DNA of 64,000 nucleotides from the NCBI GenBank assembly GCA_019054805.1, contig JAHQIY010000023.1, forward strand, positions 186,001-250,000, given 5' to 3'. Below, piece by piece: positions 25,985 to 36,200 of the stretch. Under the pieces are notes generated by a model. It did not search any database and was not told the DNA's origin. It was given only the letters and a program-made list of their open reading frames with translations. Numbering within the stretch: position 1 is the first letter of the stretch; every line of letters starts with the position of its first letter. This stretch comes from Brachionus manjavacas (lineage: Eukaryota > Rotifera > Eurotatoria > Ploima > Brachionidae). Both the position numbers and the translations under genes were made by a program.

Positions 25985-26285
25985 TTTACAAGGTTTTACC
26001 CGTTGCTCCGCTAAAATAAAAAATTAAAATAAATAATTTTTTAAAAATTTATTAAAAAATTATTTTTTTATTAAATTGAAAAATTCTTATTAAAAATTTA
26101 TTGTAAAAAAATTTGTTCATAAGTATTGATAAAATAAGTAAATGTTTCTGTATGTCACAAAAATTTAGAATCAATTTTTTTTTATTTTCCTTATTTTGTT
26201 AACTCGGCTATTTCTCTTGCAGTCTTTGTCTGATCTTTCAAAAGACATACAATTTGCAAAATTCACTAGAAAATTTTATTCAGAA
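25975..26285 (-). mobile_element. Tc1-like fragment plus shared flank (inverted copy of 6470-6800)
   Basis: 26148-26174 (GTATGTCACAAAAATTTAGA) is a Tc1-like terminal repeat, and AACTCGGCTATTTCTCTTGC near 26207 is the inverse of the helix-turn-helix coding piece near 6510-6540. The adjoining 25990-26147 matches 6604-6777 inverted, including GGTTTTACCCGTTGCTCCGC. Confidence 0.65.
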
Positions 26286-26319
26286 AAATTCCTAAAGGGA
26301 AGATTTAATAACGTTCCTT

Positions 26320-26463
26320 TTTTTTAAATTTTATTTTTAGGTAATAATTTTTCATTTTTTAAAAAAACACAAAAACACAAAAATTTATTTTATTTTTTAT
26401 CTCTTTTTTATTTTTTTACTTCTCCTTAAAGGAGGTTAATTCAGTTCAATAAATAAATAAATA
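26320..26463 (+). mobile_element. LINE (family B) 3' end, solo
   Basis: Same sequence, inverted, as the 3' end of the LINE at 1068-2985: TAGGTAATAATTTTTCATTT, AACACAAAAACACAAAAA, then CTTCTCCTTAAAGGAGGTTA (hairpin CTCCTTAAAGGAG) and an AATAAATAAATA tail. No coding part, so an extreme 5' truncation. Confidence 0.75.
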
Positions 26464-26815
26464 TTAAAAATCCTTAATTAAATTTTTTCAATCCATCTTT
26501 CTCCTTTCTCGATGATTGATGTCATATTTTTTGTCTTTTTGGCACTTGACAAATAAGAAAATGCAGTATGCTGTAACTTTTTGTTCCATTCTTTTATTTT
26601 ATATTTTTTTTTTAAATCTCTTCATCAAATGATGAGACAAATTGATTCATTGCAGTTTTAAAAAACACTTTAAAAAAAATTAGCATTTTTCAAAATAAAT
26701 TAATTCTAAAGTAACTAAATTTTTTGATTATTATATTTCTGTATTATAATAAATTCACATACTTTGAAAACTCTGAAATTTTCTCGTCATCAAACTATAA
26801 ATATTTCTTATTAAA

Positions 26816-28798
26816 ATGATAAACAATCACATAGAATTAGTAGAGAAGGAAGAAAAAATCGCTGCTGCCAAACAAAAATTGAAAGAGTTCAAAAAGCGCA
26901 ACGTGTCCAGTGAACATGAAAGTTCGGAAAGAATCTCGGAAAATAGTCACCCTGTTCCCATTTCGAATTCTACCGATTCGTACAAAAAATTAAACTTGTC
27001 ATCTCTATCACAAACAGATCTTGGTACAGATCAGCTCAAAGATCAGCTTAAACTTCACATCCAGACAATTGGTGTCCTGGTGGCAGAAAAAACCGAGTTA
27101 CAATCAAAATTGAATCAACAAACAAAAAAGAGTGACAAAAAACAAGACGAATGCGATGAGTTAGCTGGTCGCCTGAAGGCGTCAAGGCAAAAAATTTCAG
27201 AATTGGAAAAACTAGTCCAACAATTGGAATCCGCTAAGCCGGTGGAAATAAAAACTGAACAAAACCATTTTGATTCAAGAGATTTGATTATAAACGAACA
27301 AGCAACCCAAATTAATGAACTGAATCAAAAACTTGGCAAAAAAAGCGAAGAAATTGGCGAGTTGGTTCAGCTGGTGTCCAGGCTTAAGAGCCAGATTGAA
27401 CTTATCCAAGTCCACAAGCAAGCAAATTGTGACCAAGAGAACGATCAGCTAAAATCGCAAAACTTCCAGCTTAAATCTCAAATTAATGAGCTAGAAAAAA
27501 GCATAGATGAGCACAGACAGGTGATCAAGAACGAGTACCAATCGTATGTGGATGGCTTACAAAAACAAGTGGAAAACCTAGTCGATCAGATAAATAAATT
27601 GACTGATGAGCGCGAGGACTCGTTTGCTAAAATAGACTCTCTAAATTTAGAGGTGAAAAAATTAAAGGATGAAAATAAACACTCGAAAGAGCCACAGACT
27701 GAAAAAGCTGAATCCAAGCCCAAAGAAGAGCTACTCGAAAATGAGATCAAATATTTTAAAAAGCAAATCGAAATTTTGCTCAAAGAACAAGCAAATTGGC
27801 AGCAGATTGTGGACACTAAAACCAAGGAGATCCAAGACTTGAGTGATCAAAAAAAAAAATTCCAAATAGAAAGGGAACATTTCGATGTTCTGGTTGAGGA
27901 ATCGCACAGCAACAAGCAAACCATAAGTCGCATTTTAGTTCAAAACAATGAGCTCAAGTCCAGCTTGCAAGTGCTTCAACAAGAAAACGCCTCAATGAAA
28001 GAAAAAATTAAAAATTTTGAATGCAACAGCGGCAACATTTCTCAACTACCAAGCAACACAGAGTCAAAAAAAGACATGGAAGCGAGAGGAAATTCGCAGC
28101 ACGCAGGCGAGATCAATGGTGAAGGCGTGAACTCTTCTGAAAGTCCAAATGAAAAAATCCACAATCTCGATGACAACGAATTTAGCTTGGACAACCTGTT
28201 TTCCCAGCCAGAAGTGCAATCTAGAGAAAAACTTTTTGATTATGTAAAAAATATGAAATTGATTGAGAAAAAATTTAATAAAATTATGGAAGAAAATGTG
28301 CAGCTAAGAGACAAAAATGCTGAATTGGAGCATGTTGTGCAGCAGTTGGAATTTGAAACAGAAACCATTGTTGATTATGTTGCCATGTACCAAATCGAGC
28401 GAGGAAAGCTAAATGAAAAATATAAAATTAAAGATGAAAAAATTCGCAGTCTTTCTTCATCGTTAAATATTTATAAGCTTGCTTTTGTAGAAATTAATCA
28501 AATGATAGGTGCACTGATAAGTCTCGAGGACAAGAAAAAAATTGAAAAAAACGAGGAGCTGGATCAGAGAACGCATTTTATTTTAGATTCAGTGCAAAAA
28601 CTCTTGTCCGATTTGAGCGCCGAGTTTTCGAAAAAATTCATTCCACCACCTAATGAGGAAAATAATCCCGAAAGGTCAGTCCAGAATTTAGATGAACAAA
28701 ATAGATTTGAAAAACTCGACATCGAAAATAATGTTATCAAATTTAAGGCCGAGACCATAATCTGTAGTTCTTGTTATGGAGATTTATTTATAGTTTGA
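26816..28798 (+). CDS. GOLGA2: GM130-like golgin (GOLGA2), complete and intronless
   Basis: 660 residues, almost wholly coiled coil. Residues 11-28 (KEEKIAAAKQKLKEFKKR) match the conserved N-terminal p115-binding segment of GM130 (KLAAAKKKLREY). Residues 81-100 (HIQTIGVLVAEKTELQSKLN) are a family signature, followed by LAGRLKASRQKISELEK. Near the end, VDYVAMYQIERGKLNEKYKIK matches the EYIALYQSQRAVLKERH segment of human GM130. The last residues, GDLFIV, are hydrophobic, as would suit the PDZ ligand by which GM130 binds GRASP65. GM130 tethers vesicles at the cis-Golgi. The human protein is about 990 residues, so this one is compact. No intron is seen. The start ATG is preceded by AT-rich sequence; an AATAAA lies about 20 bases after the stop. 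Confidence 0.88.
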   Translation: MINNHIELVEKEEKIAAAKQKLKEFKKRNVSSEHESSERISENSHPVPISNSTDSYKKLNLSSLSQTDLGTDQLKDQLKLHIQTIGVLVAEKTELQSKLNQQTKKSDKKQDECDELAGRLKASRQKISELEKLVQQLESAKPVEIKTEQNHFDSRDLIINEQATQINELNQKLGKKSEEIGELVQLVSRLKSQIELIQVHKQANCDQENDQLKSQNFQLKSQINELEKSIDEHRQVIKNEYQSYVDGLQKQVENLVDQINKLTDEREDSFAKIDSLNLEVKKLKDENKHSKEPQTEKAESKPKEELLENEIKYFKKQIEILLKEQANWQQIVDTKTKEIQDLSDQKKKFQIEREHFDVLVEESHSNKQTISRILVQNNELKSSLQVLQQENASMKEKIKNFECNSGNISQLPSNTESKKDMEARGNSQHAGEINGEGVNSSESPNEKIHNLDDNEFSLDNLFSQPEVQSREKLFDYVKNMKLIEKKFNKIMEENVQLRDKNAELEHVVQQLEFETETIVDYVAMYQIERGKLNEKYKIKDEKIRSLSSSLNIYKLAFVEINQMIGALISLEDKKKIEKNEELDQRTHFILDSVQKLLSDLSAEFSKKFIPPPNEENNPERSVQNLDEQNRFEKLDIENNVIKFKAETIICSSCYGDLFIV

Positions 28799-28926
28799 AA
28801 TTTATTTATTTTTCTGATAAATAAAAATTTTTAAATAAAAAAATTCAAGACAAACATCTTAGCATTTTATTTCCAGATGATGTTTGATAAATAAAATTTT
28901 TTAAATTTTTTATATTTATTTGACTC

Positions 28927-28929
<3 letters not shown>

Positions 28930-28976
<47 letters not shown>

Positions 28977-29295
28977 GCTACAGCAGACTAGCTGCGGAGC
29001 AAGGCTATTTATAGGCTTGCTATGGTAGCTGTCTGATTTCAAATAACCCATCATAATGACACACTTATGTAAAAAAATAAATAAATTAATTGTTTTGTTT
29101 TAGATAATTATCAAGTTTGTTTTTGAAATCATTTTTAGATTTTGCATTAACAACTTCAGTCGGTAATTTGTTCCACGCGTTTACCACTCTATTCGTCAAA
29201 AAGCTCTCTCTGTTCTTTATTCTTGTCAATTTCTTGGTCAATCATCTTCAATGTCCACGAATTCCTCAAGCTGGACCGTCACTTGACAGTGCGTT
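28930..29295 (-). mobile_element. CR1-like LINE (family D) 3' end
   Basis: Reading leftwards from about 29205: SFLTNRVVNAWNKLPTEVVN, AKSKNDFKNKLDNYL and a stop, the usual end of CR1-like reverse transcriptases, then a short 3' untranslated part with GCTGCGGAGCAAGGC and an AAT-repeat tail at 28931-28973 (15 units or so). Only the last 45 codons are kept. Confidence 0.75.
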
Positions 29296-29379
29296 GCTTT
29301 AATTAAAAAAATTTAAAAGATTAAAAAATAATAAAAATAAAATTTAAATTTAGTTCAAATTTAAAAAAATGTGCTGAGT

Positions 29380-30560
29380 CGTTTGCTCTTCCTTTTTCAA
29401 TAATTTACAGAAAGTCGTTAACCGTAGGGGAGTAACCTTAAGTTAGGAAGCAAGCAAATATAACGCCTTTACATAGAGAGGGTTCGAGACTCTCTCCTAA
29501 GAATTATCGCCCCGTATCATTAACGTGTATTGTATGCAAAGTCTAGAGTCCATAATTAATGAATCAATTTTAGAGCACTTACTGAGAAACAAGTAAATAT
29601 CAACATTACTGCACAGTTTTAACTCTAGAGCTCTAGAGCTCATTTCTGAAGCAATTGCTCAAGGTTTACCGGTTGACATCATTTACACAGATTTCGCAAA
29701 GGCTTTCGATAAAGTCCCCCACAGAAAGCTTTTGAACAAACTCAAAATTTTTGGTTTTTGTGATGGCCTGATCAATTGGATATAGGTGTTTCTGTTAGAA
29801 CGTTCTCAAAGGGTAGTGTAAGGGGACACTTTCTCAAATTGGGTAAAAGCTAACAGTGGAGTTCCACAAGGTTCAGTGCTCGGTCCTGTACTCTTTATTA
29901 TTTATGTAATCGATATGTTGGATATTTTCCAAAGCGATTGTGAAGCTTATGCTGATGACACGAAGATCTTCTCAACAGTTAATACTTTCAACTCGATTTA
30001 TAAGCTACAATTAGATATGGATAAGGCTTGCAAAAGTGTGGTCAAAAGAGTGGTCGACTCAGCTAAATGTAGAAAAATGTAAAGTAGTTCATATTGGTAG
30101 CAAGCCCCTGAGTGAGTCAAAATGAGAAAGAGATTTGGTCTTTTACATACAGAATGATTAAAATGGGACACACAATATGGACATGGTGTCCATATTTGGG
30201 AAAGGATGTAAATGAGCTTGAGAAAGCTCAACGAAGAGCAACATAGTTGATTCCAGAACTGCATGATTTGGATTATCATCAACGTTTGTCAAAGAATATG
30301 TTGAAGATATGAATTAAGGAGAAATAGCTTTTGTTCAACGCGTGACATGTAAAGAATTGTCTTCTTAGATTTAACTTTATTACAAATAGAGTCGTGAATG
30401 AATGGAACAAACTCCCGGAAGATGTGGTTAATGCAGAAAACCTGAATAGTTTTAAAGCGAAGCTTAATGTTTGGATGTCGAAACAAAAAGAAGCGATTGC
30501 TACAGCTCTTTAAAGTTATGCTTAGATAACCTCTGAGCTGCAGTTTAAACTCCTACAACT
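29380..30560 (+). mobile_element. CR1-like LINE (family D), RT region, degenerate
   Basis: Reads VDIIYTDFAKAFDKVPHRKLLNKL (29668-29740), SGVPQGSVLGPVLFIIYVIDM (29855-29915) and AYADDTKIFSTV with the Asp pair (29945), then breaks; FNFITNRVVNEWNKLPEDVV near 30370-30430 and SFKAKLNVW mark the C-terminus, with a stop at about 30513. Stops at about 29785 and 29820 and other frame changes disable it. The thumb region between 30080 and 30150 appears deleted. Confidence 0.8.
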
Positions 30561-31249
30561 ACCAATACTATAATTGTGCATGAAAAAAAAATTACAAATT
30601 TAATGTTTAAATTAAAATTTTTAGATTCTGTAAAAAAATTTAAATAGGCTGAAATAAATAAGAATCAAGAGAGCAATTTTTTAATTTTAAGTTTTTTTTT
30701 AAATATTTTCATGACTCCTCATTGATTACTCAGAAAATAAGTATAAAAAATATACTGTATATAAAAATAAATGTCTCACTCTGACTTTGGGAATTTATGA
30801 AGTTCAATTATGACTATGAGAGGAACATTTCGGCATTAAACATTTCTTCTATAAAAGATATCGAAAAAACATATCTCTTTTTTCTAAATGAAAGTTTAGG
30901 ATCTACTGCTTGCGGGTGACCATAGGTACAATTCAATATTAATTTATCATCGTCAAGTCAAAAATCATCAAAAATTCCGACAGTTTGGTCTCATTTATTT
31001 ACGTGAAGCATTGCTGGTTCGTCCAACTTTCTCATCTAAAATTTATCGTTTTCCTATAGTTGCCTATTCTCCGTTCTCAATCAAACCTATATCGTTCTAT
31101 TTTTCAAATTGTTGTCAATGTATTGTTATATTCATTTTACTTTCTTTATATTTTTTTAACACTCTTTTTTTTCATATTATTATTATATTATTTTTCATCT
31201 TATTCATCTTATTCAAAGTAATTCATTACCTGAGGATTCAAATGATTCA
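30561..31249. other. Intergenic sequence, nothing recognised
   Basis: AT-rich. 30850-31110 has a less AT-biased stretch with short frames on the plus strand, but no motif that I can name. Confidence 0.3.
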
Positions 31250-31251
31250 TG

Positions 31252-31960
31252 TTAGGTATTAGATTGATTTTTTGTTTCCATTTTTTCTTTAAAATCATTA
31301 TCAAAGTTTTGATAATCCTCATAATCATTGTAATTATCATCAGATATTTCTTGTTGCGTATCATCCCCATTTCTTAGAAGTTCAAGAGTCTGTAAGCTAG
31401 CTTTCATCGAGCCTTGGTTGAAAAAGTTATTTTTAATTAAAGTAATTATGTAGTAGAGTTTGCAAATAAAAGCCATTCAGTTGATTTATTTGTCAAAATA
31501 AAAGACAATATTTTTGAACGGTCCTTAAAATCTCTCTTTTCATCAAAAACATCAAAAACAAAATATTTAACCAGCACAACCCAGACTTAAAAAGTTGTTC
31601 TCGAAATTTATTTTCATCTTTTTTCAAGGTGTTATTTGAAGCTTCTTCAACCATTTTGAGACCATTTGCTGGCTAATATTGTCTTAGTGATCAAAAGCCT
31701 TTTTTAGCCTGTTGAGTTGTACTTTAGTCATTTTTTTCGGTGTTTGACCAGATCCTTGTTTCCTTTCTGGTGAAAAATATTCACTACGTTTTAAAATTCG
31801 GTAAACAGTACTCCTTGGAATTTTTTTTTTTTAAATGCCTCACAGTCAATATCTTTCCAAGTGATCTATTTTCGTTAAAAAACGCGTACACGTGAAATCC
31901 TAGGGTCTCTTCTTTAGATGAATTTATTTTGATCATTTCTAATTCAAATTGAATAATTTT
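31252..31960 (-). pseudogene. Tc1/mariner-type transposase N-terminal remnant
   Basis: Reading leftwards from about 31935: SKEETLGFHVYAFFNENRSLG, then PRSTVYRILKRSEYFSPERK, GSGQTPKKMTKVQLNRLKKAF and NISQQMVSKWLKKL. This is the paired-like double helix-turn-helix of mariner-type transposases, with the GRP-like linker (GSGQTPKK). A run of A/T breaks the first helix region, and stops follow. Further on, an acidic frame 31476-31252 (GDDTQQEISDDNYNDYEDY) has no DDE match. Confidence 0.55.
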
Positions 31961-32413
31961 TTTTATCGTAATTAAAATTAAATTTACTTCAAGAATATGG
32001 AAAGAGATTTAAAAAAAGGTTAAAATAGCATTGCAAATGATACTTTAAGTTCATCTCGATTTTAAGTTGTCGCTGGTTATTTAGATAAAAAATAATTTTC
32101 TAATTAAAATAAGTAACTAAACAGGATCGATTAGTGTTAAGATAATATATGTGAAAGTATTTTGTGATAGTGAATTTACTACTTCCAACTGTGAAGGATA
32201 TTTAGCTTTGAGTCTAAATGGTTATATCATTCTAATAAAATGAAATTAAATGTTTAAATGCTAGCAACAAATTATTTTCAAATACTGCTAAATTCCTAAA
32301 AGGTTTTTTGTTGTTTGATTAATTTTTTATTTTATATAATTTAAATATTACAACAGCATACAGTTATTGTTTATATTCAATATTTCTTGATAAAAAAAAA
32401 TCTTTGGACGAAC
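31961..32413. other. Intergenic sequence, nothing recognised
   Basis: AT-rich without motifs. The inverted AATAAA at 32419-32414, 16 bases past the calcium-channel stop, is a likely polyadenylation signal for that gene. Confidence 0.4.
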
Positions 32414-32434
32414 TTTATTCAAAAGTGATTTGTA

Positions 32435-33250
32435 TTAGAACCAAATTTCATTTTGATCTGAATCGTCATCTTCATATATAGGTGAATTTTCATTTTCATG
32501 TTTGTATTCAACATTTTTATAGCCGAAGCTATATTGATTTCTGAAAGCTTTGTCATTAACTAATGGCAATTTAAACTGATGATTGTGCAAGGATTCTTCG
32601 TTTGTTTTTTTCAAATTATTGCTGCTTCTAATCTCAACATCTTCCTTGAGTAAAAGCTTTTGACTTCCGGATGGAACTGGAGGAAGCTTTCTGTACTTGC
32701 CATATTCTATGTTGGATTTGAAGATTGGACTTGGAGATCTAGAGTTAGTTTTATTACTAGAATATCTTTGTTCCATTGGAGAAGGTGAGCGTGAAATTGA
32801 ATTTGAATAACTAGGAGAGATTGACGGTGAATTGCTTAGTTTATTGCTCTCGTTACTATGTTTTTTTTTATATAAATAATTTCTCAAATTTTTAGACTCG
32901 TTGTTCTGTAGTTTAGCCTGGTGCTTCTTATCTTCCATTAAAGCTGCGGCCAAGAGTGGATGAGAGCAAGATTCAAACTGGCCAGATGGACGACGTTTTA
33001 CATGTCTTGCCAAATCTGCTTCCAAATTGTCTACAATAGAGCTTACTGTTTTGGACATGTCATAATTGTTATTTCTTGCTGGATGATAGACAGGTGCTGG
33101 CGGAGGACGCCTTGCAAAGTTATTTGAATTAATCCCAGGATTGTGAATGGAATCAAATTGATTATTTATTAAATTTAGTGAGTTTAATTCCGGTAGGTTG
33201 TCCGACATGTCTTTATTATTTAGTTTATGCGAAGACATTTTGTCCTGACT
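32435..33250 (-). CDS. CACNA1: Cav2 exon 12: C-terminal tail
   Basis: 271 residues plus stop, beginning [18 protein letters not shown]. Low-complexity Ser/Asn/Pro sequence with [11 protein letters not shown], repeated RSPSP, and [11 protein letters not shown], which resembles the RIM-binding-protein SH3 ligand of Cav2 tails (R.LP..P). The protein ends [11 protein letters not shown]. Cav2 channels often end in acidic residues followed by a Trp-Cys PDZ ligand (DDWC type); here the last residue is Phe. Membership of the channel is inferred from strand, phase and adjacency; a separate gene is a less likely alternative. Confidence 0.75.
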   Translation of the reverse strand, partial: SQDKMSSHKLNNKDMSDNLPELNSLNLINNQFDSIHNPGINSNNFARRPPPAPVYHPARNNNYDMSKTVSSIVDNLEADLARHVKRRPSGQFESCSHPLLAAALMEDKKHQAKLQNNESKNLRNYLYKKKHSNESNKLSNSPSISPSYSNSISRSPSPMEQRYSSNKTNSRSPSPIFKSNIEYGKYRKLPPVPSGSQKLLLKEDVEIRSSNNLKKTNEESLHNHQFKLPLVNDKAFRNQYSFGYKNVEYKHENENSPIYEDDDSDQNEIWF

Positions 33251-36200
33251 CTAGATTAATAAAAGGAATTGCAAAATGAAATTTAGATTTATTTAAATAA
33301 ATACTTTGGGAAAAGAATTTTGATCTGGTGAAGATTCTTTAAATGAAAGCTCAAAAAAATTATTTCTTGAAATTCGTGAAGTTTCTTCTAGCGACTGGTA
33401 GCCGGTATTTAGATCGCGAACGAGAGGTGTTTTCGAAGATAAGTTTGTGATTGACGGGCTTTTGTTTGCGCTTAAAGATGGTACTTTCAAGAGGGAAGAG
33501 TCAGCTCCGTTGGATTTAGAGTTATTAAATTCTGATATCTCATTTTTTTTATCGCTGGTAGTTTGCGATTTTTGGGATAAAATATCATTTTTTTCTGATA
33601 CTGTTTTCTTAAAAAAGAAGGATTTTAAATGAAATGAATGAAAAAAATTTAATTTTCAAAAAATTAAAAAAAAAAAAAAAACTAAGAGATATTCATGTAT
33701 TTTCTTTCATTAAATTAATAAAAATAATTCAGCTACTTACTACATCATCTTGTATTTTCGAGGACGACAGAGACTTGATGTATGTTTTTATTTGATTCGA
33801 ATCATTTTTCTCATTTATTACCGTAGGATCGTGATGAGAATTTTTCTTAAAAATACAATAAATAAAATTAGTATCAATTTAATTTTTGTGTCAGGTTTTG
33901 AAATGTAATAATTTTTATTTTAGTAATAAGAAAAACTTGTACGTCCTTAAATCGGTACAGATTTTTGTTTTAAAATGTTTAAAAAAAAAATTCTAAAGTG
34001 AACTTTTTCTTGAATTTTCTTGAATCCTCCGCCAAATAAATCTAAGATCAGTAAAATTAGTTTTAATTAAACTGATTTATAGTCTTTGAATAAATAATCT
34101 AATCAAAATAATTATTTATTTTCCAAGTTTTTTGTAGTCTTTATGTTGGAAATAATAAAAATGCCTTTTTCTGTGACAAGTTTAATTACGTATTTCTACG
34201 AATGGCGTAGAAATACGTAATAGTCCCCTTGACTCGCCCGTCCTGACATGAGATGCTTTTTTTATTTTACTTATTTGTTATTTAAATTTTTTTAGAACAA
34301 TTTTTGCTTTCTGACCATGATAATTTTCTAAAGAAATTAAAAAATTAAAATTAGAATAAAGAAAATCTTCAATTTTAATTCAATAAATATTTAAAATTAT
34401 CGACCAACATTAAAAAATCCTTGATTTTTTTTGATTATTTTCTTTTATATCAAATTTTTCGGTTTTTTATCATTTTTTACTTTATTTAAAATTACTTTTG
34501 TTCCAAAAGACTTAACCTAAACAATATGTTCATATTCTGAAAGAGCATGGTCTCATCTAAAAAATGGTCCATACCCTTACAAATAAGTGCCCGCAAAATC
34601 GTGTCTTTTTTGAAGAATTTAGGCCCTTAGATGATAGAAAATCTTCTTCAAATTAAAAATTGTATAAGGATCTAAGCATGCTTTTTAAGAAAGCAACATA
34701 GATGGAACTTAGCCACTTTTGATTAGCTTTTTAAAAGAGGGTCTTAGGGAGGTACTTATTTGCAAGGGTAAAGGGTGATTATTTTTTGGTCGCATATTAA
34801 ATCGTCATTTATTTGGATTAAACGTCATTTAAAACAATGTCATTTAAATATATGAATTATCATTTAAAACATTAAATGTCACAAAAAAAAATTATATGTC
34901 AATAACAAATTTGATCAGTTTACTCAAAGAATCTGGCAGAAACAAAGCTTTTCACCTGAAAGTCAGAGTCTCTCAGAAAATGAACCATTAAGGGAACTCC
35001 ATCAAACTGAAATTCAATTGCCAAATATTCCAGTTGTTAGAACAATGAACAGACAACTATGCGTTGATTTTCTTAAATCAATTAAGGAATGCCAATGGAA
35101 ATCCAATTCTGAATTTGTAGAATCATTCCAGGAGTTAAGAGTAATAAGTCTGAATGAAAATGATTGGAAATTAAGCACATGCACTTGTCCGTCTTGGCAC
35201 AAACATTATATGTGCAAGCAAATAATTGGTACTGAATATAGCCAAGGATTATTTGAGTCCTTTCCAGCTGAAGCTTGCGACATTCCATTAGAAAAATTAA
35301 GAGAAATAGGACGTCCAAAAAGCAGTAAAAAGCTTTAGTTATGAAATAATTGAAAATATTTTCTTAATTTTTTTTTATTTAAATGTTTTTTTATTGACAT
35401 TTCATTTTATTATGTGATATATAATTACTTAAAATGACAACTAATACTTTTAATTTACGATTCATACATTTAATTGACTAATTTTTTTGTTGACAAAATA
35501 ATATAAATAAATGACACTTTAATATTCTTTCTTATTTTTTTACCAATCGATGGTATTTTTCACTTTTTTTGTATCTAGTACTAGAAAGCCCAGCGGGTCA
35601 AATTGATCTGATTTATTTTCTGAAAATTTTTTTTTTTTTAAAATGGCTTCTTTGGAACTAAAAACCTTCTTTAATTTCTAAAAAAAAAATTTTTATTTCT
35701 CTAGATATTTTAATTTGTTCATTAATTAAGTTAGGAGCTAAATTCATCATAATCATACTCATCTTCAGTAAATTTAGTGACAAAAAAACTCAGGATACAT
35801 TAATATTTATTATTAGAGACAGTTAATTAATCAAATTAATCGAATAAATAATATTATAAATAGAAAAAAAAATAATATATTTTATTAAGTGATCGTTTAA
35901 CTAATGTAAGAGATCGATTAATAATACTCCTTTTAATTTTTTTATTTTGCATTAAAACTAGCCGAGCTTTCTAGTGCTAGTCCACGGTTTCTAAAGAATA
36001 AATATAATAATTATATTCTAAAGAATAAATACTGAAATTTTAAAGTTAAAATATTTCTAAAGAAAAAGTGTTCAAAAGACTTTAAAAAGTCTTTAAAATT
36101 TTTTGACTGGAAAGCGATCTAAAAACTAAAAATTTAGACTCAGCAAAACTTGATGTTATTTAATCAAAAATTTAAGTATATTACTCTAAATGAATTTCTT

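Noticed and set aside
27586-27919. Two minus-strand frames inside the golgin
   Set aside because: Shadows of the GM130 coding sequence, rich in Phe/Ser/Leu as expected from the complement of coiled coil.
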